Below are positions 11,622 through 24,886 of a DNA stretch of 64,000 nucleotides, piece after piece. Source of the DNA: Strongylocentrotus purpuratus (taxonomy: Eukaryota > Echinodermata > Echinoidea > Camarodonta > Strongylocentrotidae); contig NW_022145609.1 of NCBI RefSeq assembly GCF_000002235.5, positions 35,171,119-35,235,118 of the forward strand. Reading direction: 5' to 3'. Under the pieces are notes generated by a model. The model was given only the letters and a program-made list of their open reading frames with translations. It did no database searches and was not told where the DNA came from. A program made the translations under genes and the position numbers. Each line of letters starts with the position of its first letter. Position 1 is the stretch's first letter.

Positions 11622-12834
11622 CTGAGCCAAGGGCCAAATGTTAGTGGCTAAAGTGCACAGATTAAAAGGTAACTAGAAGAGCATTTTTGCTTTCAGGCCC
11701 TTTCCTTGTACCAGCAGCGATTGTTGATGGAGAAATGTTCCAGATTGATAAAACTATCACAAAGCAAGTTCTATGTTAAAACTATCCCCGGGTAAAAACA
11801 ACATGACTGTGCACATTGCCAAAGACTTATGAGCCGAGAGGAGGATTTTCTGGGTACAATTCAGAAGCAAAGAATCTAGCCCCTGCAAAATCCCTTTACT
11901 ATTTGTACTAAATATGTCCATGTCAATGTACTATTAAACACTTTACATGATTGTGAGAGTGTTTGAATTGTGTATTCATTTGTCTAAAACAGTCATAAAA
12001 ACATTCATGAAAGACACAGGAAGTATATGAACTTCACTCTATAACATATCTCACCAATGTTGATTTTCATTTGGGATAATAGTAATTGTAATTGTACCAT
12101 GGTACAAATATCTCAAATATAGATATTATCATCATGTTAGGAGTAAGATCATTGGTGGGTGTTTCATGGTTTCACCATACATAAAATCTCGCTTCTTTTA
12201 ACCATGATGGATATTTCTAATAGTACCTTTAACTTGACAAATCAGTTAAAGAGGATTAGCTTTTCCTATAAAAAAAATAGAAATTATTACAAAACTGGAC
12301 TGATGCTTGACATTTTGATTAGATCCTACCTCTCAGGGGAATCACAAAGAACATAAATCAAAGAGGCATATTTCAACTAATAACAACTGGGTTGTAACCA
12401 AGAGCAATCATCACACATTCAATCTTTCATGTAATCCAAAGTTCAATGAAAAACACTCCGTACCCTTTGTGTGTTAAAATTGATTTGTCACCAAAAAAAT
12501 CTTAATATTGTTATCTAAAATGTTGCATACTTTTTAAAAGTTGGGGATATTTTTGTGATTTTCTACTTTTTATTATTGTTTGTTGAAAGCCAGAATGGAA
12601 TTAACTCATATTGCCTATTAAAGTCAGAGTTATGAAACTTGCAGGTGAATTGTCTGATTCACAAAGGTCTTTAACACAGAACCCAAACAGTTTTTACTGG
12701 CAATAGTTACCACCCTTCTGATTCTTAACAGACAAGATTATTTGGCTTTTATGTTGGGCAAATCTTTAGTTTCTAAAGGGAATACAATAAAATTGCTTTC
12801 CCATCCAAACTGAACTTAATCTTGAAGTTTTCTT

Positions 12835-13158
12835 TTACCATGCTGCTTGGAACTCCTTGAGCCTTGTGACGGAGCTGGCACTGGTTTTCTCTGTGCTCTG
12901 GCAGACTGCTGCGGAGGCAGACAGCATTGTACCGCCCTCACCCTTGATACTCTCTTGCTTGACCAACTCCCTGCGGAACCCTGTCCGCTTGACGTATTGT
13001 CGCTTGACGCACTGGCTTGACCATGCCCTCTTTTGTTGGACTTCCACCCGCTGGTCAAACTTGGCCATACCGAAGTCTTCACCCATGTGCTTCTTGATGA
13101 AGTCATCCACTTCAGGTTTAGCCATGGTGATCTTGACATGCAGGCGCTGCTCGGACAT
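12835..13158 (-). CDS. Unrecognised 107-residue coding frame or terminal exon
   Basis: I do not recognise the protein. It begins MSEQRLHVKITMAKPEVDD and ends TRLKEFQAAW before TAA. The frame has strong G/C bias at third positions (frequent AAG, GTC, ATC, TTC, GAC, CTG), unlike the AT-rich surroundings, which is good evidence of coding. An in-frame TAA lies 18 bases before the ATG, so the ATG is either the true start or is reached by splicing. A pyrimidine tract (CTCTCTCTCTCATTG) and a CAG lie just upstream and could be a 3' splice site leaving TG as a partial codon. The chain is basic and polar, with a KKH/RR-rich middle and a Ser/Ala-rich tail. There is no signal peptide or membrane segment. 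Direct joining to the exon at 26445-26563 gives the wrong phase, so it needs another exon in between or is a separate gene. An overlapping frame (to 13220) lacks the codon bias and is a shadow. Confidence 0.6.
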   Translation of the reverse strand: MSEQRLHVKITMAKPEVDDFIKKHMGEDFGMAKFDQRVEVQQKRAWSSQCVKRQYVKRTGFRRELVKQESIKGEGGTMLSASAAVCQSTEKTSASSVTRLKEFQAAW

Positions 13159-15979
13159 TTGCACTGATGACTCTTACCACAATGAGAGAGAGAGATAGTA
13201 ATTCTAGAGCAGACGTACACTTCACATTAATCTAAGGCGACAATGTCAGTGATGGCTTGCTTGATGCACAATTCAGCCGCGGGCCATAAGTGGCTGAATG
13301 AAGTTATTTTTTTTATTTGACTCAACAAATGTTCACAAATTAATTTCCTGGAATACACTCAGGATTACTCATGAAGAAACACTCAAGGAAGAATATTCCA
13401 AAAAGACAAAATGTAATTACTGCTTTGGTTGTTTCCGTTTAATCCAAATGTTAAATCCTCTTTCTGGAAAATGTACCAAAATGAAAGCCGCTTTGAACTT
13501 TGAAATCTACTTTAAAATTTCAGTCCATCTTATTTCCGAACTTCCTAATGTATATAAGAATGAATGATATCCAATTGTAAGTCCTTTCCTTTCATGTCAC
13601 ATGACAGACATGTGTGGAGTGAAATAGTTGCACATGTATACGCATCATAAGTAGAACATAAGACACAGGTACTATGATGAAAGCCTCCTGCAATGCTGGA
13701 TAGAACCAGTAACGACTACGTACATCTTGCAAACTATCACAGGGCTTTCAGTAATATAACCTGATAGTATATGCAAGGCTTTCTTTTCACAAAGCATTCA
13801 CTGGTATAGGTTCTATTAACAAGCAATGGAGTTGATGATGTCATGTGACGGCTGATCTCCGATGACGCTAAATATCAAAGAGCATATCGCAATCAGATCT
13901 GGGTGACAGGAGCTTCACACGCGTGAATATCACTTGTAGCTTCTGGATGCTTTACAACTTGACGACGATATGAACATTGCAAAGTTAGGAGGAATAAGAT
14001 TCCAGAGCTATCACGGGTATGACTGACACCAGACATCTTATACTGACACGATGAAAAGGTAAACAACTAACCTTGATGTCTAAGCAAGATGCAATGAAGA
14101 GGCCATGTCAGCTGTCTCCGCAATGAGGGTTGAAGTATTGTGCTTTACCAAAGATTTCTTTTACGTCAATTCCCACTCAAACTGATGACATCCTCTCGTA
14201 GGCAATTTGACAACGGCGTAAGTTTGTCATCTTAGAGGCGTCCAGTATCCCTCCCCTCAATCTTGCTTCACAACAAATTTTTGTGTCAATAAATTCCCAC
14301 CTTTTTCACGACTGCACTGGAACAAGGCTCAATCTGGTGAGGAAAAAAGGGCCACGGGGTATTAGGGTCTTTTAATTCCACTTCTGTTCTGGGAGGCAAA
14401 TTTTACCCACTGACAACCTTTCCACTCAAAATGCTTTCAACGATAATGAACGTTAACATTAAGGTATTTTATGTTGCCTCCGTCTATTCTAGAGGTTTGT
14501 TGCTTTTCCAGCTAACCAAATTCTGCAGCTAGAAATTGGATACTTGAGCTATGTCTGTTCTGTACTGCTCTTCTGCAATGTTTATGCTCAATTTGTTTTT
14601 CAACAAAGTGTCGAGAACAAACATCAACATTCTTTGTTTTGCCTTGTTTTCACAAAAATGATTTCAAATATTTCAAGAAATCTGGACGATACAATCCCTG
14701 GAAAGTCCTTGCAGCTGTCAAAGAGAGTAATAATGATCCATCCTTGTGAAAAGTTTTCACATATCATGCGGACACAATTTTTGTCTATCAGGAGAGACCA
14801 AAATACTACTGCAAGTGTACTTGACCATTAAAAACACCAGTTTCAAATATCAGGAGGTTTCTGATAGCCACAAGTGAATTCCACACCAATGTTTATTCAA
14901 ATAATATGAAATCAATTCACTGGTGCTTGTGAAAATAAAATATACTCCTTTTCTTTGAGTCCTTCTCTAGTCCTCCAAATTCTTCCTTAGCTTTGCCTGG
15001 CTTGTGTAGTAGAAGAGTGCTATAGCTCATGCCGGATCAATTTTTGCTATGCGAAAAATGAAATTGATTGTTATCTTCACTTTGCTTAAAAAGCTCCTTT
15101 GCTATAAAGCACAATGCACAAGTACATCCATATCTGAATTGAAAAACAAATTTCTGTCTTTGTCTCTTTCCTGGGTATTTTTCCAGCAGACTTTGCTTTT
15201 CCCTCGGCTCTCTCGCTCTCTTAAAAGCAGTGGCTTTGGCGAATTATTGCAATTGTGGTGGCTCCAATTGACCTTTCTACAAAGGCTGCTTTAGAAAAAC
15301 CTATCCCACGAGTCTCAGGCCAATGTCGCTTAAATTGGCGAATGAGCCCTGAATTGGACTGTTTGGTTCCTAATAGGCTTAGCTGCATCAATGTCGAGAG
15401 CTCTTATCCGACTGGACATCACAGGTAAAATACTTTCCTCCTCACGATGAAAAGTATCCATGACGATGAAAAGTAACTACCAAGATATACAACTCAGAGT
15501 TCATGATCAAACTCTGGGTCTCATCTGGCCTATCAGGTATGGAAAATGCATCAGTGGTGAACTCACGCTTTCATCCTCTTGATCGCTAATCAATTATTTC
15601 TTTAAATTGACAATGGGGGATGCAAAGTATTAACTGCTGTGCCCGGTACACGAATACACATCAACAGTGCCTGTGAAAAGTAAGAGTAGACTTGTTTTGG
15701 CCCTAGCTGAAATTGATGCAACCAGTACACAGTAGGGGAATTAGGATATGTATTAACTGTCTTATTGCCAATTTCGCCTGTCTATGTAAAAAGCCATTCA
15801 AAATTGAGGAAATTTATTGATGAAAATGCAATAAATATGCTCCTGCTGTTGCCTGCTCAAGGGAGCAATATTTGATATGCTCCAGTGATTTGGGCATTTA
15901 TCTGTAAAACGTGAGCAAACGTCCCCGGTCAGCGTCAGTTCCTTCGCGGCTTTCCGTATGGTTCAAAACAATATGAAAA
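13159..15979. other. Gene-poor unique sequence upstream of the 107-codon frame
   Basis: If the frame at 12835-13158 starts with its ATG, the promoter should lie here. I see no convincing TATA/initiator pair. Several short frames lack codon bias. No TIR elements or arrays were recognised. Confidence 0.4.
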
Positions 15980-15993
15980 CATTAATTATGCAA
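15980..15993. promoter_or_regulatory. POU4/Brn3-like site
   Basis: CATTAATTATGCAA, inverse TTGCATAATTAATG, differs by one base from the known POU class IV consensus ATGCATAATTAATG. It lies in a stretch (about 15.9-16.8 kb) with higher GC content and no repeats, which could be a regulatory block. A single site is weak evidence. Confidence 0.3.
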
Positions 15994-17788
15994 AGTTATC
16001 AGTCGCACCGGTTCCAATCTTTATGAAAAATGAAATTTGCTCTCATATCCCCTTCTCTAGCTCCGTCTTCCTCTTTGCTCTACTCCAGTTCTCCCGGCCA
16101 GCCGAATCATTAAATGATGATTATGCAGTCGCTGAAAACGCAAAATGCCATTGGAGGGGCATTCACAATGATTTCCTCCTTCCCTTGCAACCCTTCTCGA
16201 TCCCCGCTAGTTGAAACTGATCCATGAGATGGGGACGTTAACGGGGGAAAAATGATGTTTCGAAGTGGCTGCACTTTTTCCATCAAGCGCTTTCCAAAAT
16301 GATGAACTTGTTTTTCTTGACTCGTTCTTGTCCTCCCCTGTCTAATCTCTCTCCTCACGGTTCATACTCTAATGGGGAGACTCATCAAAAAGCCTTCTTA
16401 GCTGGAACAAACCACAACTCCCGCGAGTACCTCGTCTCTGATCCTCTTGTTATTGATTAGAAGCCTGCATGCATATCTAATAAACATAACCTACATCCCA
16501 AATCATATACATTCTAAACTCATCACTGAAAATTATGAGGCGCACTGTTTTCTCCTTGCTCTAGTGACAAAAATATGATATCACCCTCTCTTTCTATCCT
16601 CAAGTCTCCAAAAGAATCTGCAGAGACTGGAGCAACAGTCTTGACCCACTCGCGTCTAAAGCAATATCGCGTAGCTCAATAAATGATGAAATGCATTTTT
16701 AATGCTTTCATTCCTCCAATATCCAACCCTCTTTCTCCCGATCTTCTGCTAAGACCATCAATCTCTCACTGTTTTACGGACTGCAACACGAGCCGAGCGC
16801 TGTAAGATCATGATTTTTAACGAAGGGAGAATTAGAAGATGAGGAGGAGGAGGAGGAGCCCCAGGAACCTGAATGAGGCCCTTAATGGGTGAGAGAGATT
16901 TGGCAGCATCTGCCAAAGTCCCTCATTAAGACTAACTAGTCAAGGGTGAAGTTGATGAGCACGACAAATCTTAAAGCTACAAGCCATCTTGAGAAAAACA
17001 ACCGTTGGGAAAATATTTATTTTTCATGGGGGAATTAGGGTCTCTGGTTACAATTGATGATTTTAAAAAGTACCAAAGGTATATCTTTATTCATTTATAT
17101 ACTTATTCACCTCTTTATCCAGTCACTTGGAACTATTATGAACACTTTTGCAAACACTTTCAAGGAATTAAATCCCTGAGAAAGTGTAAAGTTTGTTTGT
17201 TTTTGTCCATACTCATCTTTTTATTTGTAATCTGCATGAACGTTCTGTATTACATTATGATGGCAAACTTTACTAAAGCATGCTCGATGACAAAACTAAA
17301 ATAATGGGTGAATTGAGAGAGAATCTAGGTCATTCAACCTCACACAATCCTAATTCCGATCCACACAATCTCCAGATTAGCCCTTCAAAATCCAATCTCG
17401 TGTTTTCAATCCTGTGTTCTCAATTTGTTTCAAAATAATTACCTGCATACCCACTGAAAAGCCAATGTCTTTTGACACAATGAAAAGAACATAAAAAGAA
17501 ACACTAGCAAATGAGAGCCGGAATAAGAATTGGATGCAGTAGTGGTTTTTATCAAATGGGCAATGGTACTTTAACTGCAATACAGCAAGAGCGTAAACGG
17601 CTACAAAATATCCCTCATTTTCTCCATGCATTTTTTGCTCGTTACAGCTGGTAGCAGGCTAAATGGGCTGTCAGGATGTATTAGCTCAAGACATAAGATT
17701 GATACACAGAGTGATAACAAGATTAATTCGTGCCGGATTATTAAGCCTGGAGGATTTTTAGGTATTTAGATCAGTATTGTTATTCTCT
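15994..17788. other. Unique, relatively GC-rich then AT-rich sequence
   Basis: No exon or repeat was identified. The first 800 bases are richer in CpG and lack transposon debris compared with the rest of the window. Confidence 0.35.
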
Positions 17789-18183
17789 TTAGGCTCATTT
17801 ATACTGTCAAAAACCTTATTAAAAATATCTTGACTTTATTGCGCTACCATTTACACTTGCGCTAAAACATCACGGACTGAAAAGCTAAGTGATATTTTGG
17901 TTGATAATGCGCATGGCCGTCTTCCCGACCTTTGACCCTGGCCCTGCCATTATTGGAAGTGACGAAAGTCACGTGACAAACATCACAATTTTTCAACTGC
18001 TACCGTCTACATCGCCACACATTACACAGTCATTTAAAAATATAACACACCGCCTTGGAATGTTTCTGGCTTAGCATCTTTTCAGATTGCACGTAGTTGC
18101 CTAGCAACTTTCACCGAAAGATCGTGGTCAGGTCCCGGTTTGGCATCTTTTGGCATGTTTGGTTGCCAGTGTAAATGGCCCTA
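17789..18183. mobile_element. Probable TIR element
   Basis: The left end, TTAGGCTCATTTATACTG followed by TCAAAAACC, is the approximate inverse of the right end GGTTGCCAGTGTAAATGGCC plus CTAG. The body is about 395 bp without coding capacity. It includes GTTGCCTAGCAAC at 18096. Similarity between the arms is moderate, so this is an older or loosely matched copy. Confidence 0.5.
18096..18108. promoter_or_regulatory. RFX X-box-like palindrome
   Basis: GTTGCCTAGCAAC is a perfect inverted repeat of GTTGC and fits the known RFX half-sites with minimal spacing. It sits inside the TIR element at 17789-18183, so it may be element-borne. Confidence 0.4.
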
Positions 18184-19070
18184 GTGATCGATGCAAAGCT
18201 GGTTGGGTAAAATTATAAAAGTCTCTTTCTTTTTGTACTCTTTGTGTACAAGGCTTTTAATGAAGAAAACATTGAATAATAAATGTCTCATGTATCACAG
18301 CTGGTCTAAAGGCATTCAACAAGTGTACCATTCATTCTTGAGTTACAAAGAGCACCAAAAACAAAACATCTTTATAAGGGGTATGAATATTTGATTGTTA
18401 ACTTTATATAATTTACCCATCATTACATTGATGGATTAAACCCTTCCCCTTCCTTGTTAATTCAGTCTTTGACAGCTTCAAAACTTGAACTCAAAATAAC
18501 TAGATCTCTTTCAATCTTCTTTAAAAAAAACCACTTTATCATGCCATGAAACTGTCATGACCATTTTTTTCAAATTAGACTTTTATATTCATAAAAATAG
18601 CCAAAATAATATTAGAGTTATATTATAATTTGGAGTAATCTAGAGATGAAAACAGCACTGCCTGTCTCTGACGCAATTACATCCAAATATATACACAGAT
18701 ATAGTGAGCGGTCATCTGGTAATGCTTTAGGCTTTGCATATAGATGAGTTTTATTGGCAAACAAGATCTCTGCAGAGCAGTTGAATGTGTATCAGTCTCG
18801 AAAAGAAGAAAGTACAGGCTTGCGAGGTGAATTATTCATTCCTGTACAAGATAATTTGATCCTTTAGTTATCAGCAGAATTGCTGCATGTATACAGGAAG
18901 TTAAAGATATATGCTTCAAGGGTAAATTCTGATGTAAGATGTAAGATTTACTACTGTGCATCAGAACTCTTGGACTTTTTTCTTCCAAACATTACCTTGA
19001 CTCAGGAATAATCTTAACTTTCTGGTGAGAGCAAGAAGAGCAATAAACCAATAATTTGACATTACATGTA
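18184..19070. other. Unique AT-rich sequence
   Basis: Nothing recognisable was found between the TIR element and family-A copy 4. Confidence 0.4.
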
Positions 19071-19459
19071 TTAAAGATAAAGTTGAGTTCTGGTCAGGCG
19101 ATTGCATTGTGAAATAAAATGTGTGGAATAGATCAGAAAAAATTTGATCATGTAGCATGTAATTATTGGTGTGTACTGCAAGGTTCTGGAGTCGTCAAAA
19201 TCATAATAAATTTGGCCCAGTCGTGGTAAAGTAACAAAAACTGTACACAGAAAGATGTATATGGGACTTCACAAATAGTGTCGGGCTATGTTGATTTCCT
19301 TATCTTTCTATGCTCATTACTCAGCCAGTTTACATTTCCTACCAAAATTGTTTGGCAAATGACATTTATTTGTAATCTTGAACATTCAGTGTAAGCTTGG
19401 TTTGATTCTGTGAAAATTATTATTATTTTTTTTTTACCAGAACTCAAGTTTATCTTTAA
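19071..19459. mobile_element. TIR element, family A, copy 4
   Basis: It starts TTAAAGATAAAGTTGAGTTC and ends TTACCAGAACTCAAGTTTAT plus CTTTAA. Both halves match copy 1, including the right-half module GCTCATTACTCAGCCAG and ACATTTATTTGTAATCTTGA. Copies 1 and 4 therefore define one subtype, and copies 2 and 3 another. Confidence 0.9.
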
Positions 19460-21550
19460 CATTATTTCATCTTTTTCCTTAAATAGGAAACAAATCTGGT
19501 TTGTTTTTTCTGTGCAAGAACAATGTAAATTTAAACACAATATGTATTTGGTAGAAACTAGAATTTTTATGTTATAATAAAATGGAATATGAATTTGATC
19601 AAATCCATTACATAAGACTAGCCATCCTTGCCCTTAATGGTGCAACTTGATAGCTTTACCTGACCTGAAACTTAATGATGTTGTATGCGATTTTCCATTT
19701 ATTTATGCCAATCAAAATATGATGGTATATAGTCTTTAAGGTGAACTGGTCACTCAACAATTGTAAGAAAATGTAGGTTGTAAATTAGCTGGACTTTGAA
19801 TATGATCAAGTTGTATTCAAGAATTTTTTCCGCTGTCAGTATTTTAATAAGTCGTATTATTCTTAACAGTAAGGAAAATGTAAAGACAAATAATATTTGT
19901 TAAGGCCACTATTCTGCTACAAAAGAAATACTATAGGCACTAAAAACATAAATGCTTGTGTGAAAATCAAATGAATTCTTTACACCCTTTTTTGTTGCAA
20001 AAATTGATGTTAATCTGAGTGCTTGCCGGGAAATGGTCAGGAGCCAGCCAAACGCTTAATGTACATGGACGCTATTCAATGCACTCTCCTTGTAAAGGCT
20101 ATATTTTACACAAATGAGCATTACTTTCTAGTTTTAGCTCAGATCCTTTTGAAATTCATAGGAAGATTAGAAGATAATACAACAATGATATTTATGAGGT
20201 CGGCTATATACTTTTAAAGATATTATCAGTCAAAATCTTGTTGCATTTTCTTTGAAACACCCTGTATACTCTTCTGTACTATTTGCATGCTCAAGAGTGA
20301 AATAGTATACATACTAACGTCCAAGAAGATCAGCTCTTTGTATAAAATATTCCCACTGGGAAATGGAAATAGCGATATCTATATCAACAAAAATTGAAAT
20401 TTGAGCTCAAAAGGAGTGATAAACATCAGACATCCGGTGTCATATATAGACAAATGAAGCCATGCATGAACAATGCAACATTTTCTCTGAAGTTATACAT
20501 GTATAATGAATACCCTTTGAAGTACCCAACTTTAAAGGTACTATTTCAAATTTTAATGATGAGATTATACCTCAGACATTCTTATAAAAAGTTGATAAAA
20601 TAAGACACTAAAGTGGTTTGCACTGTCAAGTTCAAACAATGCATGACATATATAAGCCTATTTATGGTCTTCTATACCTTGTTGAAAGGTAATTGTCAAA
20701 TTTTGAAAAATTATGGCTTTAGCCATGATATCTAGGCCTAGCTCTTTTTCATGAAAGATACAAAGGACCAAATATTTGAATTTTTTATCTCCACCTATGA
20801 TTAAAATATGTAACCAATACTTCAATTTACAAAATAATTGAAGCACACATTTTTTTAAATGTTTTTTTTTCTTCTTTCAAATTTAGGAGAAAAACAAAAA
20901 CAATCTGATTCAAAAATAAAAACAAAGACTAGACTGCCCCCCCCCCTACATCACTCTCACAGTTTGTTCAGCGCTGCTGTGAGCTCCCTCCCTCCCATCT
21001 TCTACGCACCACCTCCTATCTTAACCCGCTATTAGGGAGAAGCCATCAAGAGAGGGGATGAACTAAATGATCAATATCATATGAGGGTACATAATATAAC
21101 TCGGTGACTCATAAAGGGTACCCTATCTAGCTACACTTGGAGGCATGCTATAAAGAGTGTCTTTTCTGAAGCAGTATGATAAATAGTGATGAGCAAGAGA
21201 TATATACCAGAGGCATAATGAAAGATGTATCACATATGATCACAAAGGCTTTCAAGAACTCAACTAACGTAGCTTAGTGAAAAGATAGATAGATAGATAA
21301 ATGGTTTGATAAAAATCAACCAGTTGTTGCGGCAAATACAAATTGTGATTATTTTATAGTGATACTGTACAAAGAAAGGTAATCAGGATTGACAAGAACA
21401 AATACAAATAGTAAGCAACAAATAACTTTTGTATTATATTATATCAATTTGTTTTGAATAAACTCATATGACATTTGATATTCTAATAATGATAATTCTA
21501 AAAAATGTTTTTAAAAATAATTTTTTTAAATCTAAACGTTAGTATTTCTT
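19460..21550. other. Unique AT-rich sequence
   Basis: No exon or TIR pair was recognised. A poly-C run of about 9 lies near 20937 and a (GATA)n run near 21284-21299. Confidence 0.4.
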
Positions 21551-21552
21551 AT

Positions 21553-21640
21553 TAATAATAATAATAATATTGGATATTTATATAGCGCACATATCCACCG
21601 TTATAGAAATTGGATTACGATCAAGAGAAGAAGATTCCCA
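21553..21640 (-). mobile_element. Truncated LINE/SINE 3' tail
   Basis: Read on the minus strand this ends GTGCGCTATATAAATATCCA then ATATTATTATTATT. That is the same kind of 3' tail (GCGC, TATAA, (ATT)n) as the SINE-like element at 23107-23430 and the LINE at 35671-36087. Only the tail is clear. Confidence 0.5.
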
Positions 21641-22548
21641 AGAGAGGGAGAAGGACGATAAACTCTATGTATAAAGCATGCGAGTGAGTTAAGACCTTTC
21701 TAGCTCTCATTCAGTGGATGACATCATAACAGCTTAGAAACTAGATTGCACTATCTCACAAGGTCATGCATGCTTGCCAATTATGAGATTAATAATCCAT
21801 TAAGGTGAGGATCAAAGTTCATTCTTAATTAATCCATTATCATCAGTGGATTCGCACCCAGCTAGTATACAGCTAACAAGTAGGTTCACAGTGTACATAT
21901 AACGGTGTGACATAGCATCAATTTGCCTGTTGAGAGCCAGCAGAAAGGCAATGTTTTGACAATGCCTATCTGAGTCTCAAGAAACAAAATAAATAAATTA
22001 GTCCCCGCTCTTCTGCAGTGAATGTCATTACAAAGTGGTTGATTTTGTGTTTCATAGTTCTCTTTCTTTAGATGAATTGTTCATGACAGTTTTTCCTGAT
22101 GCATCTCTCAATTTTTAAGACTAAATAATTTCTTTGAAATCCAATCCATTCAGTCTTCCAAATGCCTCAACATTTCAAAACTACTTTCAAGCTCACTTTA
22201 AAATATTCAGATGGATACAGGTTTTCTTTCTAATTTACATTCTTCTATTGTTTTGTCCCTTTTTTTGCGTACCGGTTTATATTTAATATGAGGGTGAATG
22301 CCGAATTGTTAAGGAAGAGGGGAGCGTTCATACCCCCCCCCCCTGCCCCTCTACAGTATGCTAGTATTGGTATATCGATCTCAACCTTGGACTGTAAAAG
22401 AAGGCCTCCCACGTCCTATGTCTCAGTTATTTGTATTCTAAATTCATCACTCAGAAACAAGGGTAGCAAATATGTGTAGTCGTATCCTATCGTCAGCGCA
22501 ATGGTTAAGAATTCATGGTCTCTAAACGCATAGCAGTTCACTGTATTC

Positions 22549-22953
22549 TTAAAGGTAAAGGCCAGTTTTGGAAACGCCCCCCTCTCAAAAAATGAAATGG
22601 AAGCTCTTATTACCAATCATGTGAAAGAATTTGTTTTGACTAATACGTGATCATACAAATTTTGCAGAGAAACGGCCTACTAAATGATATATTTGGTAAA
22701 TTATTATATCTACTTGGACGTGATAGATATAACGCATGTGTCGCGCACGTGTGCGTAGTCCCATATACATCTTTCTGTGTACAGTGCTTGTAACTTTACC
22801 AAGACTGGGCCAAATTTCTTATCATTTTGATGATTCCAGAACCTTGCAGTACACACCAATACTTATATGCCAGATGATCAACCTTTTCTGATCGATTCAA
22901 CAATGTTTCTTTCACAATGCAATCTCATGATCATAACTGGTCTTTATCTTTAA
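22549..22953. mobile_element. TIR element, family A, copy 5
   Basis: It starts TTAAAGGTAAAGGCCAGTTT and ends ACTGGTCTTTATCTTTAA. The right half carries, inversely, the conserved family-A modules (CCATATACATCTTTCTGTGT, ACCTTGCAGTACACACCAAT). The left half (GAAACGCCCCCCTCTC and on) is not shared with the other copies, so a third half-type is present. Confidence 0.85.
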
Positions 22954-23106
22954 GGTCTAAATAAATCACATTTTCTTCCACAAATTGGCACCATTTATCC
23001 CTATTCCCCACTCCTACATGGTTCAAAAATATAATAATGTATATGAAATGAACCAACGTGAATTAAAATCACTTTAATAATTCAACACCAACAAATTGCC
23101 AATTTG

Positions 23107-23430
23107 TACCCATAATAATAATAATACCTAGTTCTTATATAGCGTTTTTCAGGACCGAAGGAACTCTCAAAGCGCTTTACAGATATATATATATATATAT
23201 ATCATTACCCCGGTCATCGGATTCAGGCTTACCCGCACACAATGTATGCACATTCTCCACTCCCTGGGGAGCATTCCAGCCAGGCTTCATTTTTACAAGC
23301 GCACACTTGCTAATCTAAGCACATTAGCTTTCGCATCCTACCGGGTACCCATTTAACACCAGGGTGAAGAGTGGCAAATGTAGAGCAATGTCTTGCCAAA
23401 GGACATTAGCGATAATAAATTTCACACCAC
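23107..23430 (-). mobile_element. SINE-like element with (ATT)n tail
   Basis: On the minus strand the element ends with GTAAAGCGCTTTGAGAG, a short divergent part, then CGCTATATAAGAACTAGGT and ATTATTATTATT. Upstream modules include GGTGTTAAATGGGTACCCGG and GACATTGCTCTACATTTG, which resemble a SINE body with a conserved central part. A (TA)n run of about 20 bases interrupts it near 23184. Its tail resembles that of the LINE at 35671-36087, as expected for a SINE that uses the machinery of that LINE. I do not see clear A and B boxes, so the 5' end is uncertain. Confidence 0.6.
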
Positions 23431-24886
23431 ATTGCCAAATTAGAGAATGTAATGATTATGTAAAATTAATCGCTTTGATTGTTCTCATTGAGGAAGGGTA
23501 TAATGTGCTGCATTCATAATAGGCTGAACAAATTCTGTGATTTTTGTTCTCTCTGCTCGATCATGTGTCTTGTGTAATTCCCAGAATTCTGGATAAAAAG
23601 ATATTTAAAGACTGACACTATTAAAGAGGTGAAACTTAACTGCTATGGGCTAAAATTTAATGCCAAGAATTATGATTGAATATCATGTGGATAATGGCTT
23701 AGCAATAGATTTGTTCCATTATGAATTATGCATGGAGAGATTGTTTTCTTGATGAATTAATGATGAGTGGATTGTATCAAACATGACAGATATTATGGAA
23801 CGCTTCAGCTGCCATTGGTTGTATGCCTGCGAGCATTGCTGAGCTAGGTATGCCTACATGTGGATGCACGTACATAGGCAAGCAAGAAACACTGTCTGGC
23901 CTTTTAATGCATTCCTATCTCGGTTCTCTAGCTGCTAGCTGATCACTAGATGAAGTATTCAGAGACGATATGTGAATTACAAATTGGAAACGTACATGAG
24001 AATTGGATTGTAAAGCAATGAATGGCCTTCACAAACATAGATACAGGGTACCATAGGCTTAATACAGGCATCAACAGATTCACATAGGGGATAGGTTAAG
24101 AATATTCTGTTGTTATATTTGAACAGTTTCCAAACTTTCCATCACAGTTAAGTCTACATGAATTTATTGTAAATTTTCCATTTTGTTTGTTTGTTTATTT
24201 ATACATCTGTTTCCATAGAATCCCATGCATAATCAATGCAAAACCAAATTACAGCTTATTTAAAGCCCTTATCCGAATATCAGTTTTTGTGGTATTTCAC
24301 CACATGTAGATTACTTCTGAAATTTTTTCTTTTTAATGAAGTCAATAAACTAACACATTGATGTGCACATATAACCCAACATCAAACACCATGAGCCATC
24401 TATAAAAGGTAAAAAAAAAACTAATTTTGCATGAAATTCAAATGTTTTTTGTAAATTATCAAAAGATTTTGCAAGATAGTTGATCTCATTTACATTGTGA
24501 CACACTTTCCTAGAACCTGAAGATAATATAAACACTGATAACATATATTATATCTATGTTAATGAACCTTAATTCATCTCGTTAACATGATGCAATCAAT
24601 TCTGTGGTATATTACCGCAAAGATTTCTCACAGAGAAGCACCGTTTTGACTTGATTTGACTAAACATCTATTTTGCTACATGCTACTTCACAGTGCTGAA
24701 ATGAAAGAGTAAATCAATACTACGTGGAACAAGCTGCTAAATGTCACGATATGCAGGCCAATGAACTGTGGTGTGATGTTGCAATCATTATCACAAGCAA
24801 AGAAATCTCTCAACATTAACATAAACACAAATATACATGAAGTTCTACTTACAATAACACAACATTATACATAGCGCTCTTACAAT
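23431..24886. other. Unique AT-rich sequence
   Basis: No supported exon, TIR pair or tandem repeat was found. Confidence 0.4.

Noticed and set aside
12816-13220. Minus-strand frame of 134 codons overlapping the 107-codon frame
   Set aside because: It is the alternative frame of the same DNA and lacks the G/C third-position bias.
23184-23204. TATA-box cluster
   Set aside because: It is a (TA)n microsatellite inside a SINE-like element.
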